From assembly GCA_964631565.1 (NCBI GenBank), contig CAZVYJ010000006.1:1-64000 (forward strand): DNA of 64,000 bases, in the 5' to 3' direction. Origin of the DNA: CAZVYJ01 sp964631565 (GTDB lineage Bacteria; Planctomycetota; Phycisphaerae; SM23-33). Numbering within the stretch: the first letter of the stretch is position 1; the number at the start of each line of letters is the position of its first letter. Positions 54,484 through 64,000 of this stretch are shown in pieces. Made by a program: the position numbers and the translations under genes. Under the pieces are notes generated by a model. It saw only the letters and a list, made by a program, of their open reading frames with translations. It searched no databases and was not told where the DNA came from.

Positions 54484-56907
54484 CTACATCATATCCTTGT
54501 CAGCGCCGAAAATATCCGACTTTTCCGGCGAAACCGCCCTTGCCGCCGCGATAACCGCCTGTCCGAGCGATATTCCGCCGTCGTTGCATGGAATTTCACG
54601 ATGCGTGAGCACCTCGAAGCCGTCGGCCTGTAACTGCTTCTTCAGCAGCGATGTCAGCCGCCTGTTGGCGAAACAGCCGCCCGTCAGCGCGACGGTTTTC
54701 AGGCCGGTCTGCTCGCTCGCCCGCCGTGCCGCTGACGCAAGGAACCTCGCAACGGTATTATGAAACTTGCCGGCCAGATAAGCCGCATCCGCCTTCTCCG
54801 CCAGGTCGCAGACAAGCCCCTCGACCATCGGCCTGACGTCGATGAGGAACGGTTTTCGAGATTGCCCCTCATCCTGATCAACCAGGCGGAACGAGTAGCT
54901 GTCCGAGGTTTTAATCCTGGCATCGGCGACGGCTTCGAGCTTCATGGGGGCCTCAGCCTCGAAACGGTTGGCCGCAGCGACGCCGACAAGCCCGGCCACC
55001 GCGTCGAACAGCCTGCCAAGCGAACTCGACGCCGGGCAGTTCACGCGAGCGTGCAGCTGCGACACCGCGGCTGCAAGCCGGTCCGGATCGGCGAAGATGC
55101 GGCAAGGTTTGACGTGCCGCTGCCAGTGGTCGCGGAAGGCGTCGTGCAGCAGCGCGATTGCCGGACGCCACGTTTCATGTGCAGCTGCGTCTCCGCCGAT
55201 GAGCGGCATGTAACGCAGATGTCCCAGCCGCTCGTACGTGCGAAGGTCGGCCCGCAGCACCTCGCAGCCCCAGACTGCTCCATCGTCGCCGTAGCCGGTT
55301 CCGTCGCAGACCAGCGCGATGATCGCGTCGTTGCGGCCGTGCTCGGCAAGGCAGGCGGCTGCGTGGGCATGGTGATGCTGCACGCGGACAATCGGCAGCG
55401 CCTCGCGGCCGGGCAGTTCGCCGCGGTGACGCTTGACGGCATACTCGCTCGAAAGATACTGCGGGTGCAAATCGGCGACGATAAGCTGCGGCTGAACGTC
55501 GAAAAGCTCCTCGAGCGAGTTTATCACGTCGATGAAATGGCGGTACGTCCGGCCGTCCTTCAGGTCGCCGATGTGTTCGCTGACCAGCGCCATGCCGCGG
55601 TGCATGAGGCAGATGGTGTTTTTGAGTTCCGCACCGACGGCGAGAATCGCAGGCGACGCGGCAAGGCGCTCGCCGCCACTTTCAGAATCGCGTTCGTCAC
55701 CGAACGCCGCTAAACGCAGCGGCTTGGGCGCGTAGCCGCGGGCGCGGCGCAGAACGCACAGCTCGTCACCGGCGAACTGCACGATGCTGTCGTCGATGCG
55801 ATGGGCGATATCGCGGTTATGCAGCAGCATGGCGTCGCAGATGCGGGCAAGGTTCGCAACCGCGGCGTCGTTGTCCTTCACCAGCGGCTCGTCGGAATAA
55901 TTGCCCGAAGTCATCACGAGCGGCCCGGACACGTGGGCGAACAGCATATGATGCAGCGGCGTGTAAGGCAGCATGATGGCGAGCGTGTCCAGCCCTTCGG
56001 CGACGGACGTCGCGATTTTCGCATCGGCCAGCCGCGGCAGCAGCACTATCGGGCGCAGCGGCCCGGCGAGCATAGCGGCTGCGGCGTCGCTTATGTCGCA
56101 AAGTTCGCGGGCACGGGCGATGTCGGCGACCATTAAGGCGAATGGTTTGGCGTCGCGATGCTTCCGCTCGCGAAGGCGATTGACGGCGTGCTCGTCGTCG
56201 GCCCGGCAGGCGAGATGGAAGCCGCCCAGGCCCTTGATGGCGACGATACGCCCTGCAGCGAGCATTCCGGCGGCTTCGACGATGGGATCATCGCTGATAA
56301 TCTGCCGCCCTTTCGTGTCCGCCAGCCAGACCGCAGGCCCGCACACGGGGCAGGCTATCGGCTGGGCATGGAAGCGGCGGTCGGCCGGGTCGGCATACTG
56401 CCGCCCGCAGAAGCTGCACATCGCGAAATCGGCCATCGTCGTGTTCGGTCGGTCGTATGGAATGCGGCGGATGATGCTGTATCGCGGCCCGCAGTTAGTG
56501 CAGTTGATAAATGGATAGGCGTGCCGCTTGTCGCCCGGGTCGGCCAGCTCTCGCAGGCAGTCGTCGCAGACGGCTGTGTCCACGGTTACCTGCGCGTCCG
56601 TAAGCTCCCCGCCGGCGCTGGGACGAATCTCGAATAATTCCTCGCCGGCAACAGGTGCGATATCCGCCTGCCGACAATGTTCCATCTTCGCCAGCGGAGG
56701 CATCTGCGTTTCCAGCCGTTCGCGGAATTGCTCGACCGCAGCCGAGCCGCCCTGTATCTCCAGCATCACGCCGGATGCGTCGTTGATTACCCACCCGGTA
56801 AGCTGCAACTCGGCGGCCAGGCGATAGACAAACGGACGAAACCCAACGCCCTGCACCTGTCCGGCGATAATCAGCCGCCTGCGAATTGGTTTATCGATGC
56901 CAGTCAT
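54484..56907 (-). CDS. hypF: Carbamoyltransferase HypF
   Basis: 807 residues from ATG 56907; an earlier in-frame start adds 21 unlikely residues. HypF uses carbamoyl phosphate to load the HypE cysteine. The domains are: acylphosphatase (about 5-95, GQVQGVGFRPFVYRLA), two zinc-finger pairs (CDDCLREL, CTNCGPRYS, CSFCGRQYAD, CPVCGP, about 110-190), YrdC-like (about 205-385) and a Kae1-like C-terminal half with HHHAHAAACLAEHG near 490. All key metal ligands are visible. It is the first gene of the hyp-hyd cluster. Confidence 0.97.
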   Translation of the reverse strand: MTGIDKPIRRRLIIAGQVQGVGFRPFVYRLAAELQLTGWVINDASGVMLEIQGGSAAVEQFRERLETQMPPLAKMEHCRQADIAPVAGEELFEIRPSAGGELTDAQVTVDTAVCDDCLRELADPGDKRHAYPFINCTNCGPRYSIIRRIPYDRPNTTMADFAMCSFCGRQYADPADRRFHAQPIACPVCGPAVWLADTKGRQIISDDPIVEAAGMLAAGRIVAIKGLGGFHLACRADDEHAVNRLRERKHRDAKPFALMVADIARARELCDISDAAAAMLAGPLRPIVLLPRLADAKIATSVAEGLDTLAIMLPYTPLHHMLFAHVSGPLVMTSGNYSDEPLVKDNDAAVANLARICDAMLLHNRDIAHRIDDSIVQFAGDELCVLRRARGYAPKPLRLAAFGDERDSESGGERLAASPAILAVGAELKNTICLMHRGMALVSEHIGDLKDGRTYRHFIDVINSLEELFDVQPQLIVADLHPQYLSSEYAVKRHRGELPGREALPIVRVQHHHAHAAACLAEHGRNDAIIALVCDGTGYGDDGAVWGCEVLRADLRTYERLGHLRYMPLIGGDAAAHETWRPAIALLHDAFRDHWQRHVKPCRIFADPDRLAAAVSQLHARVNCPASSSLGRLFDAVAGLVGVAAANRFEAEAPMKLEAVADARIKTSDSYSFRLVDQDEGQSRKPFLIDVRPMVEGLVCDLAEKADAAYLAGKFHNTVARFLASAARRASEQTGLKTVALTGGCFANRRLTSLLKKQLQADGFEVLTHREIPCNDGGISLGQAVIAAARAVSPEKSDIFGADKDMM

Positions 56908-56994
56908 GAAATATCCAGACCGGTTATTGTAGCAGTCTTGGCTGCCCGGAATCCAATCCACAAGCGACATTCTTTAATAATGTCAGGCAGTAAC

Positions 56995-57130
56995 CATGCT
57001 CTGTTTGAAAACTCCCAAAAACTTGCATCAAGGATGCCACGGGATGCCTGCAAGCCGTGTTGCCTCCCGGCGAACACGGCTTGCGAGCAAGTCGTGGCGC
57101 CCCTTTTCCAGAGTTTTCAAACAGAGCATG
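56995..57130. repeat. 136-bp palindromic element with perfect 20-bp ends
   Basis: Bases 56995-57014 are exactly the reverse complement of 57111-57130 (CATGCTCTGTTTGAAAACTC and its complement). Inside, GCAAGCCGTGTT and AACACGGCTTGC form another perfect 12-bp stem, and shorter complementary pieces (GCCACG/CGTGGC) lie between. The whole unit would fold into a branched cruciform. It has the shape of a non-autonomous mobile element, but no target duplication was seen. The rest of the 345-base gap carries the NDK promoter. Confidence 0.7.
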
Positions 57131-57174
57131 ATTAAAAGTCGGAACGTCAATTGAACAAGCATGTGTTTGTCTTA

Positions 57175-57203
57175 TTGCCCACAGCGGCGTGTTATGCTAT
57201 TCT
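57175..57203 (+). promoter_or_regulatory. Candidate promoter of the double NDK gene
   Basis: TTGCCC (57175-57180), 17 bases, TATTCT (57198-57203), about 50 bases upstream of the GTG start. It lies beyond the right end of the palindromic element. Confidence 0.45.
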
Positions 57204-57252
57204 GCCGCCTCTGAAAAAGAGCCGAAACGTACAATATTACAGGAGAATTGAA

Positions 57253-58443
57253 GTGGATCAGCTTGCTTACGCATTGATAACGCCCTACAGCCTCTACAAA
57301 AGCCGCACCGGCGGCATAATCGGCCGACTTCTGGCCTACGCCAAGCTGGAGTTCGTCGCGGTGAGAATGTTCGTCCTGTCGGACAAGTTCCTGGACGCCT
57401 ATAACAAGATAATCTGCCCGCCGAACACCGACCCGGCCATCTGCGAGGCATGGCATAAATACATAGACAACTCGCTCCGCCAGCGCAACAAGTGGGGTTA
57501 CCTGCCCCGCTGCATGCTGCTGCTGTTCCGCGGCCCGAACGCAGTGCGGCACCTGAAGGAAGAAGTCATCGGCCAGTTCACCGAGAACCCGGTTGGCGAC
57601 ACGGTTCGCGGCACATACGGTGATTTCATTCGCGACGACACCGGCAAGATTCACTACTTCGAGCCGGCCGTCATAACCTGTCCCGACCCTGACCTGAACA
57701 ACGAGCACCTCAAGCTGTTCGCCGATTACGCGATATCCGACGGCGGCGTGCTGACCAATCGCATCAAATACGACACGGGCGGCGAAATCCAGACGTCGCT
57801 TGTCATGATAAAGCCGGACAATTTCGAGCGTCGCAGCCGCCGGCCGGGCAACATCGTGGATGCGTTCAGCCTGACCGGTTTGAAAATCGTCGGCGCCAAG
57901 CTGTTCAACATGACCGTCGCGCAGGGCGAGCAGTTCTACGGCCCGCTGAAGGAAATTTTCGTCCGCAAGCTCAAAGGCAACGTGGCCCAGGAAGTGTACC
58001 AGAGGCTGAATAACGCGTTCAACTTCCAGTTCGACATGTCCGACGCCGACAAGGTGGCCGACATGCTGGCCGAACGCAACGCGACGACGGAGTTCAATCG
58101 CATCGTCGAGTACATGACCGGCGTGAACCCCGACGACGTCAACAGCGAGGCCGAAAAGGCGACCGCCAGCAGGACCAAGTGCCTGGCGCTGCTTTATGAA
58201 GGCCCTAACGCCATCGACAAGGTCCGCAGGGTGCTCGGTTCGACGGATCCGACCAAGGCCGAACCAGGCACGGTTCGCAGCGATTTCGGTCGCGACCTCA
58301 TGCGAAACGGCGCGCACGCCTCCGATTCGGTCGAAAACGCCATGCGGGAGCGCAAGATAGTCGGACTGGCTGAAACCGAGAAAAAAACCTGCGATGTCAC
58401 CGAGATTATCAATAAATATCTCGCAAACCAGAAACAGGGATGA
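57253..58443 (+). CDS. Tandem (double) nucleoside diphosphate kinase
   Basis: 396 residues from GTG 57253 with AGGAG seven bases upstream. Two NDK units are fused. The N-terminal unit (about 1-185) keeps TPYSLYKSRTGGIIGRLL and LFRGPNAVRHL, but the catalytic region is replaced by FEPAVITCPDPD, so it has no active His. The C-terminal unit (about 190-380) has VMIKPDNFERRSRRPGNIV, GSTDPTKAEPGTVRSDFG and NGAHASDS with the phospho-His intact. A 55-residue insert (about 245-300) interrupts it. One active and one degenerate copy suggests regulation or a stable dimer-like fold. Coupled by ATGA overlap to the MBL-fold gene. Confidence 0.85.
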   Translation: MDQLAYALITPYSLYKSRTGGIIGRLLAYAKLEFVAVRMFVLSDKFLDAYNKIICPPNTDPAICEAWHKYIDNSLRQRNKWGYLPRCMLLLFRGPNAVRHLKEEVIGQFTENPVGDTVRGTYGDFIRDDTGKIHYFEPAVITCPDPDLNNEHLKLFADYAISDGGVLTNRIKYDTGGEIQTSLVMIKPDNFERRSRRPGNIVDAFSLTGLKIVGAKLFNMTVAQGEQFYGPLKEIFVRKLKGNVAQEVYQRLNNAFNFQFDMSDADKVADMLAERNATTEFNRIVEYMTGVNPDDVNSEAEKATASRTKCLALLYEGPNAIDKVRRVLGSTDPTKAEPGTVRSDFGRDLMRNGAHASDSVENAMRERKIVGLAETEKKTCDVTEIINKYLANQKQG

Positions 58444-59093
58444 GCATCGCAATCAAAACGATTGTTCTCGGCCCGCTCGAGACAAACTGCTACGTGCTGA
58501 GGGACAACGACTCGCCAAAATGCGTGGTCGTCGACCCCGGCATGGCGCCGGGCCCACTGATGAAATATCTCGCCGATGGGCATCTTGCCGTCCAGCGCGT
58601 GCTGCTGACGCACGGCCACGGCGACCATATCGCGGGCATCACCGATCTGAAAAAGGCGTTTCCGGACATGGCAGTATGCTGCCCCGCCGCAGATGCGGCC
58701 ATGCTTACCGACGCATGGGCGAACATGTCCGCACCGTTCGGTTTTTCAATAATAACCGTAAAACCGGACGAACTTTTGAACGGCGGCGACAGTATTACAA
58801 TCGGTAAAAGTCAGTGGCAGGTACTGGACACATCGGGCCACACTCCGGGCGGCGTAAGCTTTTACAGCCCGGACGCAGGAGCGGTAATCACAGGTGACGC
58901 ACTTTTTTCGTGCAGTATTGGCAGAACCGATATACCGAACGCCAGCGGGTCGCAACTGGTCAGCAACATCCGCAGGAATCTGCTTTCGCTGCCGGACGAG
59001 ACCCGTGTGCTGCCGGGTCACGGCCCGGAGAGCACGATAGGCCGCGAACGCAGGCTGAACCCGTTTCTCAATCACGGTCAGGCCGGCCGGTAA
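58440..59093 (+). CDS. MBL-fold metallo-hydrolase (glyoxalase II-like)
   Basis: 217 residues. The metal-binding motif LTHGHGDHIAG lies near 58-68, with a further His in TSGHTPGG near 135, Asp in ITGDALF near 158 and His in LPGHGPEST near 195. This is the compact YcbL/glyoxalase-II-like group of thioester or small-metabolite hydrolases. Substrate unknown. It overlaps the NDK stop by four bases, so the two are translated together. Confidence 0.9.
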   Translation: MSIAIKTIVLGPLETNCYVLRDNDSPKCVVVDPGMAPGPLMKYLADGHLAVQRVLLTHGHGDHIAGITDLKKAFPDMAVCCPAADAAMLTDAWANMSAPFGFSIITVKPDELLNGGDSITIGKSQWQVLDTSGHTPGGVSFYSPDAGAVITGDALFSCSIGRTDIPNASGSQLVSNIRRNLLSLPDETRVLPGHGPESTIGRERRLNPFLNHGQAGR

Positions 59094-59329
59094 CATCGAA
59101 AATACGGTAATTGACAGAAAGTTAAGGCGCCCTTAAGATTATGCTGTGTGGTCGCCAGGCTGCAATATACGCACTTCATATATAACGTCATCTCAAAAAG
59201 CCCGGCGGCCGCACGAAGACAAGCTGCTCTGCACCCTGACATTATTCGCAGTTGTCTGATGCGCCGGAAGTGCATGCCTGAAGGCAGTCAACCGGGCTGT
59301 TTGGGTCCGCGTATAAAGGACATTCGCCC

Positions 59330-60955
59330 ATGGCTTCCGTTGAAGTCATACAAGGCCCGGACAAGGGCCGATCATTCGAACTGACCGGCGGCGAGGTAAT
59401 CATCGGTCGCGGCAGCAAAACCGTCTGCCTGACAGACGGCACGATATCGCGCAGCCACGCACGCATGATCGCTTCTAACGGCAGATGGATAATCGAAGAC
59501 CTCGGCTCGGCGAACGGAACCTATCTCAACGGCGTCAAGCTTAAAAAGCCGACAGGCGTCAACCGCGGCGATCAGATACGTCTCGGCAGCTCGCTGCTGG
59601 TTTTCGGCGCCGGGAAAAATAGTCCCCGCGCCCAGGTTGACGTCGACGAAGACGGCATGCTCGTCGACGCCGCCATCGTCGCGACCATTCCGAGCAATGA
59701 AGACTCGGTAATCATCCCGACGCCGGAGGCAGGCGCCGAGGCCATCGGCAACCTGCGGATTCTCTACGGAATGATTTCCGAAGTCGCGTCGATACTCAAC
59801 ATCGACCGCCTGCTGCAGCACACGCTGGACAAGGTGTTCGAGTTCGTCACCGCCGACCGCGGATATATCATGCTCATGGACGAAAACGGCAAACTGGAGC
59901 TGAAAGCCTCCCGGATCGCCGGCGAGCAGCGGCCAAAGCAGCAGATTCCGATTTCCCGCACGATAATCAACGAAGTCACCACCAAGGAAATCGGCGTGCT
60001 CAGCTCCAACGCGATGAGCGACAAGCGATTCGCATCAGGCAAGAGCGTGCACGACTTCGGCATACACTCGGCCATCTGCGTGCCGATAAAGGGCCGCGAA
60101 CGCATACTCGGCGTGATACACGTGGACTGCAGCGTGTCGGAGCATACGTACTCGACCGAGCAACTCCGCCTGCTGACTGCGATAGGCTACCAGACCGGGC
60201 TGGCCGTGGAGAATGTCCGCCTGTACGAAGCCGCGGTCCAGTCCGAACGCCTCGCGGCAATCGGCGAAACCGTGGCGACTCTTTCACATCACATCAAGAA
60301 CATCCTGCAGGCGCTCGGCGCAGGCATCGACGTCGTCGAAATGTACCTGAACAGGGACAATCTCGCCAAGGCGAAAGACTCCTGGCCGATAGTGCAGCGC
60401 AACATCGGCCGAATCAACGATCTGATCCTGAACATGCTTGCGTTCTCGAAAAATCGCGAGCCGCTGCTCGAGAGCACGAACATCAACCACGTACTCGACG
60501 AATGCATCGAGCTTATCGGCGCCAAGGCCGATGAGCGGTCGATAGCCGTCATGAGCGACCTGGACGACATACCGGCAATCCCGGCCGACTCGACGGGCCT
60601 GCAGCATGCGTTCATGAACCTGTTGACCAACGCGATAGAAGCCGTCGCCAACGAAACCGGCATAATCACCATATCAAGCAGCTACGACTCGATGAATCGT
60701 AAAGTCATCATAAAGATAATCGACAACGGCAGCGGCATACCCGCCGACATGCTGGGGCAGATATTCAACCCCTTCTGGTCTTCCAAAGGTCAGAAAGGCA
60801 CCGGGCTTGGGCTGGCCGTCACGCGGAAAATCATCGAGGAGCACCAGGGCAGAATCGAAGTCACATCATCCCCGGGCGAAGGGACTGCTTTCACCATCAC
60901 GCTGCCCGCTACCTCCCGCGACGAACGCGACAAGTCCGACACGGACACGCCGTAA
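59330..60955 (+). CDS. FHA-GAF hybrid sensor histidine kinase
   Basis: 541 residues. An FHA domain (about 1-90; IGRGSKTVCLTDGTISRSHA and GSANGTYLNG) binds phosphothreonine. A GAF domain (about 145-300; RILYGMISEVASILNIDRLL) senses small molecules or mediates dimerisation. A histidine-kinase core follows, with the phospho-His in TLSHHIKNILQALG near 322 and ATPase motifs NLLTNAIEAV, DNGSGIP and GTGLGLAV near 425-490. No transmembrane segment is present. A Ser/Thr-kinase signal read by FHA could thus feed a two-component pathway. Its partner regulator is not adjacent. Confidence 0.92.
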   Translation: MASVEVIQGPDKGRSFELTGGEVIIGRGSKTVCLTDGTISRSHARMIASNGRWIIEDLGSANGTYLNGVKLKKPTGVNRGDQIRLGSSLLVFGAGKNSPRAQVDVDEDGMLVDAAIVATIPSNEDSVIIPTPEAGAEAIGNLRILYGMISEVASILNIDRLLQHTLDKVFEFVTADRGYIMLMDENGKLELKASRIAGEQRPKQQIPISRTIINEVTTKEIGVLSSNAMSDKRFASGKSVHDFGIHSAICVPIKGRERILGVIHVDCSVSEHTYSTEQLRLLTAIGYQTGLAVENVRLYEAAVQSERLAAIGETVATLSHHIKNILQALGAGIDVVEMYLNRDNLAKAKDSWPIVQRNIGRINDLILNMLAFSKNREPLLESTNINHVLDECIELIGAKADERSIAVMSDLDDIPAIPADSTGLQHAFMNLLTNAIEAVANETGIITISSSYDSMNRKVIIKIIDNGSGIPADMLGQIFNPFWSSKGQKGTGLGLAVTRKIIEEHQGRIEVTSSPGEGTAFTITLPATSRDERDKSDTDTP

Positions 60956-60974
60956 GCTGCCCCTGCGGGGCAGC
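60956..60974 (+). terminator. Hairpin directly after the FHA-GAF kinase stop
   Basis: GCTGCCCC-TGC-GGGGCAGC begins at the base after the TAA stop. It is a perfect 8-bp stem without a U-run; termination is plausible but may need Rho. Confidence 0.45.
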
Positions 60975-61246
60975 TGGAGCAGGAGAACAGTAGAAAGTAG
61001 AGAGAGTAGAAAACAGCATTTTTCGCCCGCAATAAAAATAATGACGGTTCTCCTGCGGTCTACTTTCTCCTCTCTAAAAATACTGTCCAAATATTGCTGT
61101 ATGCCGCTCAGAGAGGTAGACGCGAAATCATTCGCAAACGAGCCGCCCCGTCTGGGCGGCTCGCAATAACACTTGTACACCTTGCGCAAAAACATGGCGA
61201 TTCCTCATGGAACCGCCACGAATTTTATGCATATCAATCTAATTTT
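60975..61246. other. Convergent spacer between FHA-GAF kinase and gyrA
   Basis: No gene. It contains AGAAAGTAGAGAGAG-type low-complexity repeats with inverted CAGGAGAAC/GTTCTCCTG units (60980-60988, 61047-61055). A perfect 10-bp hairpin, CGAGCCGCCC/GGGCGGCTCG (61139-61163), could terminate transcription from either side, most likely gyrA. Confidence 0.5.
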
Positions 61247-63994
<2,748 letters not shown>

Positions 63995-64000
63995 TTTTCA

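Noticed and set aside
56995..57130. Palindromic element as a simple terminator for the hyp operon
   Set aside because: It lies upstream, not downstream, of hypF and before the NDK promoter, and its 20-bp perfect ends lack U-runs.
57172..58452. 426-codon open frame on the minus strand opposite the double NDK gene
   Set aside because: Antisense shadow; the plus-strand frame has NDK motifs and a good ribosome site.
59148..59384. 78-codon frame upstream of the FHA-GAF kinase
   Set aside because: It overlaps the kinase start in another frame, has no ribosome site and no recognisable domain.

Overview
The window looks like a chromosomal segment of a Planctomycetota bacterium, most likely a Phycisphaerae-type lineage. 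The evidence is indirect. There are five PEP-CTERM surface proteins with the short PEPATM...RRK(R/K) tail, GntR/LacI hybrid regulators, a large AsmA-like protein, a BatA/vWA membrane protein, a small Hc1 histone-like protein, a fused double nucleoside diphosphate kinase, and an rRNA operon without 16S. Codon use and GC look homogeneous. No transposase, integrase, phage or CRISPR array was seen.

Layout. (1) 0.1-16 kb is a mixed metabolic and repair region. It holds a UroD-fold protein divergent from an AraC regulator, uvrB, an EamA exporter, a beta-propeller glycosidase-like protein, an endonuclease III-related glycosylase, a REC-GGDEF protein, a GH10-fold protein that lacks both catalytic glutamates, a ComEA-like protein, a CPBP protease, a GH95 enzyme, purC and an MFS transporter. 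(2) 16.2-20.2 kb is a minus-strand tRNA-Ile, tRNA-Ala, 23S, 5S operon with its own promoter and a 23S processing stem. No 16S gene lies upstream; ffh occupies that place. (3) 20.3-31.9 kb holds ffh, marC, mtnP, an AsmA-like giant, a UvrC-derived stub without C-terminal nuclease, fabZ, a 59-residue Hc1-type protein, a BatA/vWA protein and an unknown exported protein.

(4) 31.9-42.95 kb is the most unusual part. A two-gene cassette is repeated five times head to tail on the minus strand. Each cassette has a GntR-winged-helix/LacI-sensor regulator followed by one PEP-CTERM protein. The regulators are clearly paralogous. The PEP-CTERM ectodomains are unrelated to each other (one LamG-like, one Kelch-like, others unassigned). 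Every cassette ends in the same tandem-hairpin 3' element, and each regulator has its own candidate palindromic operator. This looks like an expandable set of separately switched surface proteins.

(5) 43.3-46 kb is topA. (6) 46-56.9 kb is a group 3b-type NAD(P)-linked NiFe hydrogenase locus on the minus strand. It reads hypF-hypC-hypD-hypE, then a response regulator and a membrane histidine kinase, then hydB-hydG-hydD-hydA. hypA, hypB and a maturation endopeptidase are not in the window. (7) 57-64 kb holds a 136-bp palindromic element, the double NDK coupled to an MBL-fold hydrolase, an FHA-GAF-histidine kinase and gyrA, whose start lies at the right edge.

Dispersed non-coding elements include two copies of a roughly 93-bp inverted repeat (16.06 and 53.0 kb) and an imperfect palindrome between the two tRNAs. 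All calls come from reading the sequence and from family knowledge; no database search was run.
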